Assembly: GCA_023101725.1 (NCBI GenBank)
Contig: JALJCO010007871.1
Coordinates: 310,001 to 374,000, forward strand
Reading direction: 5' to 3'
DNA from: Atherinomorus stipes
Taxonomy: Eukaryota > Chordata > Actinopteri > Atheriniformes > Atherinidae
Length of the DNA stretch: 64,000 nt
How positions within the stretch are numbered: the first letter of the stretch is position 1; each line of letters opens with the position of its first letter. A program made the position numbers and the translations under genes. The notes below the pieces were generated by a model that was not told the DNA's origin, ran no database searches, and was given only the letters and a program-made list of their open reading frames with translations. Positions 25,588 to 38,400 of this stretch are shown here, piece by piece.

Positions 25588-25977
25588 TACCTAAAAAGAT
25601 TTTATGCAAATCTTCGTAGTTTTGGCCAGTAAGATCTCGCTCCCTGACTGTGATCAACTTCTACTTCAACGTTGCTTAGTCTGAATCCTTGTTGTTATAT
25701 AATCAGCCTATTTATCACATGTTTATATTACAGTATGCTGTACCAACGTTGGAGCACTCTCAAATGCCTGCATACCTGTATCAAAAGGGCTCACATTTAA
25801 AAACCAGAACCTTTCTGTCTTTTGTTGAGACAGAATAAACTTATTTTACTCAACTGAATTATCTCTAAAATATCTAATAATGAAACCAGGAGGTACAGAA
25901 AGCTGAAGGTATATGCTCATTTTAAATAAGAGTTACCTTTTTCCTCTTTACAATTTATTCTTGCTTTTCTTGCCACT

Positions 25978-26044
25978 CACCCACACACACACCACCACCA
26001 CCCACACACACACCACCACCACCACCACCCACACACACACCACC
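25978..26044. repeat. CAC/CA minisatellite
   Basis: Alternating blocks of CACACACAC and CACCACCAC with CCC junctions form a compound array of about 67 bp. Confidence 0.9.
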
Positions 26045-28645
26045 AAACTCCCCCCCTCCTCTCTTCATCCAACTCTATTGCAATCTTTTCATTGCCCAGC
26101 TCACGTATTGAATCTGCCTGATGAAAACAGATCTCACTGCAGCACCACAATAGAATGGCTGATGCAGGAAAGATGAACCCTAATGGATTTTTTTTTTCAA
26201 TGTGCTCAAGATTGAATATAAGGCCTGACCTCCAGATGTAGTGGATCCATTTCAACAGCAGTGATATTGTTTATATTGAAGACACAGAAATACATATACA
26301 CACATGGACACACACAAAGTGCAATGTCAACATGACCAGCAGCTGTATTGTACAGTTTATGTTTAAGCAACCAAAAACAGCCTAAAATTAGGATTAAAAC
26401 TCATTATTTATCCATTCATGTCAAGTGAAGAATTCATAATGATACCATCTCATGTTTGAACTGCAGAGTTTGCTTAATTACTCTGCTCAACAGACTGTGT
26501 CAAGGTGAGGCACCAATTTAATAGACACTTGGTTCTCAGCACAAATGAACCTCTGCTACGGTTTGGTAGTTTAGCCAGGCAGACTATTTGATTTAGAGAG
26601 AGTCTGCTTTATATACTGCGTTTTGCAGTTGAAGTTTAAGCTGAGCACTGAAAACATCTCTAAGTATAAGGTTCAGACAGAGTTAGAAAGCACACCACTT
26701 TCGGGAGGTTTTCTTGAAAAGTATAAATTTGCGAATAATCACAGATCACCATAGGTTTAATTTTGGTACTGTTAAATCCAGACCTGTAATTTCCTTTATT
26801 ATGTTTTGTAATTTATGAGCTTTTCATTTATTTTATGTATCTAATGATATGACAAAAAAGGTGCGGTGGGCTCACCAATATACAGTGCATGCTTTATGTT
26901 GTTTTCTTAATTCAAACTAAATAACATTTATAGTCTCGTATAGTTACATCTCTATACACAAAAGTGCCCTTTAAAGAAACTGCAGTTATCAGTACAGACT
27001 CAGCAATTGCAAGCCTTTGTCTGTACATGTGTTTTAAATATATGTTCATTGTGTGCAATCCCTACATCTAGAATCTCATGCATTTTTATCACACTGCTGC
27101 TGAATTCAATCTATTAAAACCAGAGTGCGACTCCAGCAGAAACAAACAGTCTGACTGCAGAGTGAAAGACTGGCCAATCAACCACTGTCTCCTCACTAAA
27201 GGTCATGACAAAAATGTGAAATGAATATGAAGATAAATGACACATGAATCTAATACCTTGGGGAGAATATTCCTGCACTATATATAATGCATAGGATGTT
27301 TATATTTCAGATCTTTATCATGACTTATTTCAACTCTACCCTTTGTCTTGTTTACCTCCATCTCTTCTGTTTTTGTTCAACATTATACATATCTTTCTTA
27401 TTTAAATTGTTTTTTATATATACATCACGTTTTAGAGATAGTCTTATCTCTTTATTAGCAAACATAAAAACAAAACAAAACACAAAGAATGCAAAGAAAA
27501 ACAGTGAGAAATAGATTTAATCTCAACTGTTATTGGTAATTTATTAAATTACTAGAAAGTCACATCACTGTTTCTGTAACTGTTTATAATATTTCAGTCA
27601 ATATCAAGTAAATTACGGAGGTATGAAATTCTTGACCTTCAATCACTGAGCACAAAAGAATCTTGTTTATGCTAACGTTGTTTACCATATCTATTCTTTC
27701 ATTGGGATCTCAGCGCTGCAATCAATGAAAAACATCAATCAGCTCATACTTCAAAGGGATGCATTCAGATCTGACACTGTCTAACTTTAAAGGAACATTT
27801 TTCAGTGAGATACAGTCTTTTTTCCAAAGTAGGGTACAAAAAAATAATTTGAATAATCTGAACTCAAACCTCAGCTCCATAGTTAACACCATACCATTTT
27901 ATCTACAGAAGATTCTAAATAAAAATAGCAGTCTTTACACATTTTTCATACATAGACTTCACTTAAATCAGTGTGTTACTCTGATAAAAACCTGCTTTTT
28001 CCAGCAGTTCTCATGAAAGCAATTATGGTTTGGAGATGCTAATTTGTAGAGGAGCTTTTCTGTGTGGAGCTGAGGGAGTAATCAGCACGTATTCATGTTT
28101 GAAGGCCTGACAGATTGACCGATGCATGCTGTCGAGGCAGATATGATGCTGATGGATTTACCCACAATCCTTTTCTCAATGCATTAGCGCTGACAAGGCA
28201 ACCGTCGAGCAATCATTCGGTCCCCCCCACTTAGCCCCAGCCTACTTATCTTGAAAATTACATTTACCTTTTAAGGGTTTGTTTTGTTTCATATTAGAAA
28301 TCAGCTGTCGTAACAAGGTTGATATCTTTTCAAATTGATCTATTTTGGAAGCTTTGATCATTTTATATCATTCTGACAGCATTCGCAAGTAGTCCATCAT
28401 CATAATTTTTAGGCTTTCAGAGGAATGTTGCATCTGCTTTAGTAAAGTTTCTGTTATTTTTACGGCTGAGAGTAGCTTTTAGTTTTAAACCACTCCTCTG
28501 ACAATCTAAGCTGGTTTTGACCATAATTAAGCAATTAAGTTGTCTGAAACATTTCTAACCATCACTGAAAACATTTTAAAATCAGCTCTGGGGCACTACA
28601 GTTAGAGCCCTTGTGAGATTTATCAGTCCCAGCGGTTGTACTCAC

Positions 28646-28933
28646 CGAGGGCATTTGGCTGGAGATGAGGTGGTTGTCCTGTGCCAGCATGTTCGGCATC
28701 ATGAGTGTGGGCAGCTCCGTGTAGGAATACGGATTGATGAGCCCATTGTGTGGCAGCGAGTGACAGAGGTAGCCTGTAGAGTCATGCTCCATCAGGTGAA
28801 GAAGAGGAGGCTCTGGGTGGTTAGGTGGAGTGATGGGGGGGATCTCGTAGTCTTCGTCCCCGGGTCCATTTCCACTGGAGGTGCCACTTCCTCCGCCTCC
28901 TCCCCCGCCACCGCCTGTCTGACCTGTGTAGCT
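28646..28933 (-). CDS. tox2: tox2 coding exon with poly-Gly tract and DYEIPPITPP motif
   Basis: This 288 bp (96 codon), phase 0 exon is bounded by an acceptor CACTTAG and a donor GTGAGT. The peptide starts SYTGQT, runs into nine consecutive glycines, then reads GDEDYEIPPITPPNHPEP, a signature of TOX-family N-terminal regions. It continues with a YSYTELPTLMMPNMLAQD block and ends SSQMPS. The words NEDYEIPPITPPNLPEP and VSNMLAQDSHLLSGQLP are what I recall of mammalian TOX2, so the paralogue assignment is good. The glycine run (coded by mixed GGN codons, about 28878-28906) replaces a few residues in mammalian TOX2 and is an insertion specific to fish or this lineage. The frame is intact throughout. 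Established family role: this half of the protein drives transcriptional activation and contains no DNA-binding fold. Confidence 0.93.
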
Positions 28934-29586
28934 CTAAGTGAACGGACAAACATACATATAAATAATGAGTTAAAAAAAAAAAACTTAATGAAGTAAAAAC
29001 AGATCAAACTGAGGCAAAGTCTGCGTTTCTATGAAACCAATGCAGTGCATAGAGGTTCTTTTGACTCTCTGTATGACGGGTGGGTTTAGATGAAGGAAAA
29101 CTCAAAGTTTCATCAGTGTAATATGAATAGTAGTTGCATGACAAAATATTTAAGTATTCCAGGTGTTAAACATATAAGACTACAGGTCCTAAAGAACATT
29201 TTGGAAATAAGATTCAGTCACAAATTGAAATTAAGTCAGGTTGTCACCAAACCAAACAGGAAACAGGATCTCATAAAGAATGTTTCCTTTTCAGTTAGTG
29301 GAAGGGTTTTGGAAACGATGGAGATGGCTGAAGCTCATCATCGTGTTTTCTTTTCTCATTAAGCTGGGAGACAAACAAGATTTAGAATCACAATAAATCT
29401 GCTTAATCCAAAATTTTGGACTCTTTAGTTTGATACAATCCAAAATTGTGAAACTTCCTTTGTGCCATTGTTTCATCTATTTCTGATGCCAAAAATATCA
29501 AGTCCTTCTGAAATATGGTCCTTCAATGTTGTAACACAAAGATCCTGTAATGGTTACAATGCAGTATCATTATAATGGCAATTTAA

Positions 29587-30027
29587 AGGGACAAGAGGCA
29601 GGAATTGTGAAAGAATAAACCAGCATGTCCAGTTTTTTAATGCTAATGGGCGATGAAGCGTTAAAAACCAAAAAGAACGAGCCCACCCACGTCTCTCTGC
29701 GTTGCCTAGAACGGGCTTTGTGCTGTATAATGCACTGCGATTTGGTGGACGAATTTCCCGCGCTGTCCTACGGATGTGACGTCGTGGTGAATTCAAACAC
29801 TGCAAGGGATAGTTTTGGATTCTTCTGCCGTCATCAAACGATCCAGATCAACTGAAAGACCACTAAAAAGTGGCACCACGAAGAAAAAGATTTTATCAGT
29901 GTAGTAAACAACGTTATAGCTTCAGTTAGTGCACGCTCCCGTGTCGGCTTGGCTGGTGGCTGCAGTTACCCGCAGCACCAGTCGCGTCACTCGCGAGTCT
30001 CATTTCTTAATCCTGCCTCTAGTCCCT
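29587..30027. mobile_element. MITE with TTAA target site, family B, copy 1
   Basis: The ends AGGGACAAGAGGCAGG and CCTGCCTCTAGTCCCT form near-perfect inverted repeats flanked by TTAA (29583-29586, 30028-30031). The 441 bp interior is highly similar to the copy at 44919-45393. It contains TTTCCCGCGC (29754-29763) and TGACGTCG (29777-29784). No transposase is encoded. TTAA flanks with AGG ends suggest a Kolobok-like or piggyBac-like source. Confidence 0.85.
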
Positions 30028-31025
30028 TTAATGTTTTTCCTACTTCAAACAGCAACGTATAAGAGCCTAATCTGGCAATATGCTTCTCAGAGTCACATGC
30101 ATCAAATAAACCAATCTGTCATAAATATTATATGCTCATGCATGCAATCACAGGAGGTGTGTGATGTCAAATATTCCCAGCATTTCTGTCTATCTCTCTG
30201 TCAAGGTCATCTTATTAGTTTCCAACACACAGATTTTCTTTATTTTAGGTTGTCAAATATAAGGCTTGAAAACTGTTAGAATGTACATAAGCAAGGAGGA
30301 TAAAGTGTTGGTAGATTTGGTTCTCATAGCAAAAGACTTCAGGCTGAATATTTATGTTCCACTCTCCACCAACAACTTTGTAAATGAATACTTAGTTGAT
30401 GTGTTAAAAGCAAACATACATACATACTTAAGTAAAAATCCTACAAGGACAGCTTAAAGTGCAAATTCTACAAACAATAACACTTTTTTTTTTTTAAGAA
30501 ATGACCATGAATTAGCACAAAACCTTTATGGATTCTCTTCTGATTACATGCCAAATTTGCATTAAATTGAAATAATTTTCTACCCTCTAGTTGAAAATGA
30601 TTAAGGGGAAAAAAAAACTGCACAAAAAATGAGGACAATAGATTACTCTTACTTACTGACCATAGCTTCAGTGGCTTATTAACTATCATTCACTGGTGTG
30701 CTCAGTTGTATTCAGTATAAAGAATTACCAGATTAGATGCATTACGAGGAAGACAATGTGTTTGAGCTGCACCTCTGACAACTTTATGAAAAAGAAGATA
30801 AATTTAAAACAACCCTTACCAATGTTGCATTTTTACAATAATTTTCTAACAGGGGAAAAAGGTAAGGAAGGGGGAAAAGAAATCCAGAAAAAAAAGAAAA
30901 CCCCACTATAAAAAAAAAAAAAATATATTTCCAATATAAAAATAAAAAAAAAAACACCAACCAATCCATGAGGGGGGGGGAGCATCGAGGAAGGCACAGG
31001 AAACCGCCGTTAGGACATTTTGGAA

Positions 31026-31076
31026 TGGGGGGGGAGGGGGAGGAGGGGGGGGGGGGGGGGAGGGAGGGGGGAGGGT
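31026..31076 (+). repeat. poly-G / G-quadruplex-prone tract
   Basis: About 50 bp of almost pure G broken only by single A bases contains many runs of four or more G. It can form G-quadruplexes and is also a hard region to sequence. Poly-A-rich sequence lies just to the left (30880-30960). Confidence 0.9.
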
Positions 31077-34000
31077 TTAATTTTAATTTTATTATTGTGG
31101 GGTTTGGAAAGTAATTTAAATGACAAATTCCATACAAAGAGAATAAAAACTGGTTAATTTAGCTCCGTTTCATTTTGTTTCCAATATCAAATGCCTCATT
31201 TTGGAACAAAAAATATTATGCTCAATGCTCAGTAAATGGAGAAGGCCAATGTTCTGAGTAGGTGTGTGTCTTTGCGCTAACACAGCAAGTCCAATCGGAT
31301 CAGAGTTCTGCACAAAAAAAGAAAAGAAAAGAAAAATAGCAGGGAAATTCAACGGGGAATGAAAAGCAATTTTGTCTGAGACGATCCAACTTGACTCCCA
31401 TTGTAATGACTGAGTCAAATTAATCATCACAAATAATATTCTGGTGTCAGCCATTCAAGGGTTTTTTAATAGAATTTTTATGATTCATGTCTAGCAGTAT
31501 ACATCAAACAGTCAGTTCTGCAACATTTCTGAAATCAATTCAATATCATCTTTGTGTAGGCTGTCATCCTCGGCAGCAGAGTGGTCATTTATCTCTCAAA
31601 CAGATACTTTTAGAAAATAAGGGGCATGGAGAGATGGAGAGAAGGAGAAAGGATACAGGGTACATTTTTTTCCTCTTCTTCTCAAACATGCTTTAGGATA
31701 AAGATGAGAGCAAAGGTCTATTTGATCATTGTATGGCAGATAAAAACCCTACAGATTCGTTCAGCTTTAAGAGCAAAATGGTGATTTTTTTTTTAACAAA
31801 AAAAAAAAAAAGATTTGAATCTATTTGGAATAACACATTATAATACAAACTTCAGCTAGCATTAGAAAATTTAAATGATGGTGTTTGATAAAAGCAGTTC
31901 ATTTTTTTTCTCTTTTTTTTTTTTTTTAGAATTTCTAGTAAGATAAACTTTTGTTTATACTTTTATAACCCAATAAAAAGACACTTTTCTCCATTTTCAC
32001 ACCTAGAAGAATTCAAATGCATCCAATACCTCTTATGCAAATAACAACGAACATATGCTCAAAACCAAATGAGATGGATCCATTAAGTCACAATAACCAA
32101 CCCAGGAGCGCAGCTGTCTTAATTGTATCAAGAATAAAGTATAGTATGTGTCATGGTAAAGCAAGAACGTATACAAACAACAATTTAACTACAGTTTCAT
32201 TCTCTTAAGCGGTACACCACAAAAAGACAGAAGTGTGATTTACTTTGTCCTGACAGCCTGCAAGCAAGTGGATATTCATTTTCTGGACTGTCCTTTGAAG
32301 ACAGATGTTTTTGTAAACCTTTGGGGATGGTGTTATTGTGTGGTCTAATGGACAAGAAAACCAACATTTCCTGAGATTCAATTCCCCTCATAATTGTTGG
32401 AAGGAAACTAAATTGTCTGTTGTAAACATTGGCGCCATTGTGTAAAGAGTCCCTTTGCGTGTCCCTATGAGCCATCAGGTGCTACACTGTGTGTGTGGAA
32501 GACCACTGTGTAATCTAAAGACTATCATGCTTAGTCATCACATAGCATGTTCATCAATCTGTTGTTTTCTCTTCGTTTATCAATAAACATCCAAGCCACA
32601 GAAACATTTTCCTGCTCCCTCTCACTGCATTCGATTGTGCAAAGGAACAAGGACTGAGGATGTGACATGTGTTAGACTGCCATGAAGGCTCATCCAGTGC
32701 CCTTGATGATAAAATGTAAATACCAAGGACATTCCCAGTTGGATTGTGGCAAGATAAATTATTCATATGCCTCTATTCAGAACAATATTGTAACTACAGA
32801 ACCACACGTACACTCTGGCTAATGTATACTCTCCTCTTTTTTTAAAAGTAAAATCCAAACAAAGGCAACATACTTGATGGATTATACAGACTAGCATGTA
32901 TTGTGGCATGGACCTGGCTTCTCAAACAATAGCTTTGCTCTTATTTATTTCTTTTTCTTTTTCCTATGAAGTACTTGTCATTGCATACGTTCAATCACCT
33001 TCAACCAAAAGCTGCTTTGCACAGGCTCCATTTCAACAAACATCCTTTATTAACCTCATCTGTTCCATGCAGCCCACTATCGGGAACATTATTTCCACCA
33101 CACAGTATGCTGTCTGCACAGCGAGTGAAACACAATCTGTAACATTTTAATTAAGAGACAGATCTCTCGTCTGTAAGTGTTACATACCAGCACACCTTTC
33201 ATTTTGAGAGAAACAGATGAATAGACAGTTGGTCTGGGACTGAGAGAGAAAATAACATTGATTGGGGAGCTTTCCAGCTTGTCTTTTATTTGGCACAGAT
33301 CTCTCCCTCCCTCTGTAACACTGCCTGAGTACTCAAGGCCTTCTGGAGATGATATTGACTGTGGCTAATGGCTCATTATCTGTATATTCTTCGTCCTATT
33401 AGATTATTGTTGTGGTGCCTCCAGAAATCAGGATTTAAGACATCACCCAGTTCAAATTAAATCGTATATCCATTTTAAAGATGTTTTGCTGTCAAATATA
33501 ATCCATTTGTACAATAAAAGCTGCATGCCTTGTAGTGTGAGTAAGAAACATGATCTTGGCATATCATTGCATTTTGAGCTGAAACTATTGGTTGATGGAC
33601 AGGGAATGAGTCTGCTATCTATATTGGAAACTGATACTAAAACACATATTTTCTGGCTCCAGCTTTTCAAATATCAGTTAGCTGCTTTTCTCTGTTATTT
33701 GAGCCATTGCTTGGACAAAACAAGATATTAAGATTAATACTGAACAATTGAGGAAATATCTCTTACAACACTAATTATATTATAACTTGTATTATTTCCT
33801 GACTTGCACAAGAGCATTGTAATGCAATTACTGTTTTGACTGGTGAGCTATGAAAGGAAAATTCATTTCAAGAAATGTGAGGTGACCTGATTCAGTTTTA
33901 AGAGCTGCATTTTCAGGTTGGCTCAGTATGTCCTGCACAGATGAAGAGTTTGCAGTTTTCCCGAGTCAACGTCTCTTTGAGGAGAGAACAGAACGGACGA

Positions 34001-36911
34001 TTCGAAGACAGACGACGACATATCTGTCTTTACACTAATGTGCACTTATCTGCCTATTGGAGAGCTTTGTCACAGTGGTGATTTATGCTTGAAATCCACC
34101 ACCACTTCCATCACCTCCAACGCTCCTCATTCCAACACCTTCTCCTATCCACCCTGCAGCACTCTGCTCACAGAGTCAGGCCCTCTTATCTCTCCTTTCC
34201 ATGCAGTCCAGTTTGCGAAGAAAACAGTGGATTTATCTTTAGGATGAATTTAAGAGCATCATCTATTTTCATTCATTCTCCCATCGCTCTTCCGGAGCAA
34301 GATTATACAGTATATTTATGAATGTTCCTGTTTACTAGGCTGCACAGCAGCTCTTGTTTTAATGTAACACAGCAAAGGCAAACAGTTCCTGTCTGACCAC
34401 AAAGATCACTTACGTTCAAAGTCTAATCTAAACAGCATGAGCTCTTTGCTGGCTGTTTTTTTTTTTACCCTTTCTCTTTTTCATCTTCTCGCTTTATCTA
34501 TCTATCTTCTCTCGTCATCATCTCAGGCTTAATTAAAGCCATAGCTGTTCTTTTGCTACAATATCATGTCAGAGGGTATCAACACACCACAGAGCCTCCT
34601 CTCTGAGAGCCCAAAGAGTGGGAGGGGGAAGAGCGCAAAGGATCTGGTTACAGCCACCCTACACCTCCACTTTCCTCCTCCTCTCTTGGCTTGCCCAACA
34701 TCAGTTGGCTCCATCCCTTGTAAAGCCAAAACAGTTCTGGTCCCTGCTCAACATCCACAATGACCCTGATTACCCCCTTCAGCCATCCTTCTGTCATCAC
34801 ATCTCTCCCTCAAACAGCCGAGCTGCATTATCTATCTGTCACTATTTTACTGTTTGGAAACCATGAAAGGAGCGGTGGGGACAAAGATGCCAAACCACCA
34901 TGCTACACACTTTCTGTTCAGTGAATGAATGCGATGGAAAGGTGCATCAGGAGAGTGGAAGGTGGCAGGGAAAAAGAGAATGGAGGGGTGGGACACATTC
35001 TTCAAGGAAATAAAGGCCAATAGGAGTGAAAATATGGATTGAATGAAGAGTGTAATTGCTGTCCAAAGATGCAAATGGTCCCTTTCGCCCCTCAGACACT
35101 GAGCTGATTATTAACTAACCTCCCATTGACTAAAACCAGCTTTTCTAATTGCATATACCTTCCCCCCCTTTCCTTTTATGTTTCCTTCCCTTCTTCTCCC
35201 TCGTGTATCCTGTTCCCAGTGCTCGTCTCACTTGTCAGTCAGGGTCAGCAGGTCATCCTCATCTGATCGCGTGTCAGAACAGATTAGAATCAGAGCTTTT
35301 GTGCCATGTCATATTTCATTACACATTTGACTCATCTCGCAGGTCTAAGGGTCAGTGTGATTTGATTGGATGACAGAAATGATATAATTTGTGTTTAACC
35401 CTAGGCTGTATGAGGCTCTGAGTGGTGTACTAATGCATTTTGCAAAGACGGGGCAGGCCCTCTCTGCAAGCGACTAATTTGAAGTGGCACACCGCAGAGT
35501 TGAAGGAGAGCCAGAACTATTGCACAACATGCTGAGGTTATAAGGGAGGCTTTATCAAATAATAAACACAACCTCCCTTGTACCCCCTGTTTCGGTCTGC
35601 TTCGCATACACCTTCTTTTTATTCTGCAAACTGATGCAAATGCCTGAACATCAGCTGCCTTCTGTGACTGACCTGTTACTTTCCTCTTTTTTTTCCACTT
35701 TGATCCAGTTAAAATATGCTCTCCATCTTCCTCTCTAGCAAATATGTCTGATTTTAGCCAAAAGCAAGGCTGGAAGACTTAAGCTGTTTTGATAATAACC
35801 ACACAATCCTCGTTTTTAACACAAAATTAAAATATTAGTCAAATTACTCTAATAGAAAGTAGATATTACAGAGTAGCAAAGATGGGGGGTTGTTCAGGTG
35901 TTTCAACAGAAAGAGTTCAAGTCTTTGTTGTAGTAATGATACATAGATGCCAAAGTGTCTGTGAAAACTGTGATCTCCAGTAATGCGGTCTGAAAACAAA
36001 ACATGGGCACACAAAATAGCTCAGGTTGCCCAATACTCATCTAGGGCGATTGTGATGCCGATGTTGATACTGCTTTGGATGGTGGGGGAGGGGGAGTGGA
36101 GGAGTGTGGAGAGGAGAGAAAGTAGGGAGCAGAAGGGGGGAAGGGAAAGAAATGAATCCAACATTTCAAATAAGGACCATAATCAAACTTATTGCCTGAC
36201 AGGGTGAATCTGGAATTGTAATGTTGAACTGAAATAGGGTATTACTTCCTCTCTGTCTCTTCCTGTAGGGAGCAACCATGTCACATGAAGGGGGAAACCT
36301 TTTTAACTTTGTTCACTGAGGCACTGCTGCCTGTTCTGCAATGCTAAACAACAGTCAGAGTTATGACGGCACAGAAGCAGCCTAGAGACCCAACAAGGCC
36401 AAAAACCAGCAGCCAGTCAACTGTTCTTTAATTAATGATTCCACAGTTATCTTCTGTCCGTGCCCACTGTCAAAAAATCATCATTAGCATGTGGACAATG
36501 GGGCTACTGTGTCTGAATGACAAAACTAATTATTGTTATAAGAACAAGTAAATGGACAAAAAAACACAGAATAAAGGGATGGTGGATCTGGACCGACTGA
36601 CTCTAACAATGTTCCAAATGACAAAGGGAGCGCTGATGGCGCAGTCATCCAAACAAATGTGTATTATTCTGAGAATTGTTAGGATCCTGTCACCCACAAA
36701 TAACTCATGCTGCTAACTCCACACCAGGAGAAAGGGGCTGTAAAGAGCATGTGGCTGGTGGGAGTGGATACTGTTTGTGTATTTGTGTGTCCATATGTGT
36801 ATCACTTATTCAGTACTGTGGATCTGTCCAGTAGCTCTTGAATGTCGATGTGCATATTTCTTTTAAATTCCTCCTCTTAAAAAACAAAACAAAAACAGTA
36901 AGAGACTGTTT

Positions 36912-36913
<2 letters not shown>

Positions 36914-36943
<30 letters not shown>
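36914..36943. repeat. (GT)n microsatellite
   Basis: Uninterrupted GT repeats of about 30 bp. Confidence 0.95.
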
Positions 36944-36944
<1 letters not shown>

Positions 36945-38300
36945 TCTGTCCCTGGTTAAGAGTCAATGAGGCTGTGAATCGGAGGCTGGCACAGCTGGTG
37001 GGAGCAGGAGACTAACATCTGGACCCTCGTACTCATGGTGCCATTGTTAATAAGAGGCTGGTTGTGAGTGGAGGAGACAGCTCTCCAATGTCAATGAACC
37101 TCCCTGTCTCTCACTAGTTCTGCTCTGCAGCTTGCACTTGATCAATGCAAAAGTGTCCAAAAAAGGACCTTCATCAGTAAAGATTAGTTTGCAGGTTAGA
37201 TTAAAGTTTGCAATTTGCGATTAAAGTTGAAGACCCTCAACTAAGCCAAACTAAAATAAATCATACATCTTATTAACTTCAGTTTTTCATCAGCCAAGAA
37301 AATAAGATATACTGATGAGACTCATGGTCTCAGTTTTTTGTAACTTTCATATGCTGCCATTATTGTTTACATTGCAATCATTTCTGGGTAATGACATCAC
37401 ATGACTGGAATGATGATTACACAGGGTGGTGGCTCGACAAAGATTCCAGGAACTGTTAAGTTCAAGGCGGCAAGGTTTATTTATGAGCTTATTCTGGTTC
37501 AGTAATGTTATGTTTAAACTATGGTTGTTATGGTTTCTAGGTTTGAATGGATCTGCTCTTTGTCTTACACCTGGAAAAGCATTGTATACTTGTGCTACTT
37601 TCCTTGTTGCTCTTCAATTTAAAGATACAGCCAACAGGAGTTCAATGTGGAATTGCATTTCTGCTGGCTTGAGAAGTAAAAACATTATTGAAAACTTAAC
37701 TGTCAAGTTCATCAAATGATCTACTAATAATACATCGTACACATAAATGAATGCTGACTAATCCAGTTTTAAATATGCAATAACTTATTACATTTGAAAT
37801 GAAAATATCACAACTTTTAAAGTTTCAAATTGATAAAAGAGGGTAATTGTAGCATGAGTACCTGTTAAGATACAAGCAGTGATGATTCTTTAGCTATTTC
37901 AATTTTTAACTCTTTCATAGAAAAAAAAGTGTACATCAAACCATCAAATGCAGTTTCTGTACAGTATCATTCATTCTTGTCACTAAAGGTAGTAAGCTAA
38001 CATATTTAAACTAGAACAGATTTTTTTTTTTCATTTTTGTTTCAAAAACTAAAGTAAAACAGATAAAGCGTTTTTCATTGTCAAATATAAATAATGATTA
38101 TACAAAAAAAGAGAAAGAAAGTAAGAAAGAAAAGAAAGCTGGTTTGTTACTCAATTTATTATTTTACTTTAGGAAAGGAGAACCTAAATATGCTAACCAT
38201 GAGCAGATTAATATTCACATTGTGAGCTAACTAGAATGCTAATTTTGGCAACCTAATGAAGCAGCAAAAACAACTCTACGTGTAAATGTATGATATTATG

Positions 38301-38400
38301 CAATATGACGATACAATACGATAGGATACGATACAGTGAGATACGATATGATTTATGATATAGACACACAACAATACGACACAATACAATACAAAATGAT
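38301..38400. repeat. degenerate ATACG/ATACA pentamer array
   Basis: Units such as ATACG, ATACA, GATAC and ACAAT recur at about five-base spacing (GATACAATACGATAGGATAC, then AATACGACACAATACAATAC) over 100 bp. This is a decayed minisatellite. Confidence 0.7.

Larger units (their letters stand above)
11252..28645 (-). other. tox2 intron, 17.4 kb
   Basis: A large intron between the DYEIPP exon and the linker exon. It contains a C-rich tract near 11491, a TTAA-flanked MITE (12398-12832), a TTA microsatellite (18026-18113), an ACTGTAAA-rich repeat (19780-20030) and a CAC/CA minisatellite (25978-26044). It also has a short perfect hairpin (25555-25587), an RFX-like palindrome (21432-21444) and a CpG-richer patch (16360-16560). 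The remainder is ordinary AT-rich intron, and no exon was found in it. Confidence 0.75.

Noticed and set aside
25978..26044. CRISPR-like direct repeats
   Set aside because: Units of 2-3 bases without spacers in a vertebrate intron are a minisatellite. No CRISPR array is present anywhere in the window.
28792..29007. Second minus-strand frame over the tox2 DYEIPP exon
   Set aside because: It is a shadow frame. The frame giving DYEIPPITPP is conserved in the TOX family and matches the splice phases.
37426..37719. Plus-strand 97-residue frame with hydrophobic segments
   Set aside because: Hydrophobic stretches come from T-rich DNA. No homologue or splice signals are recognised.
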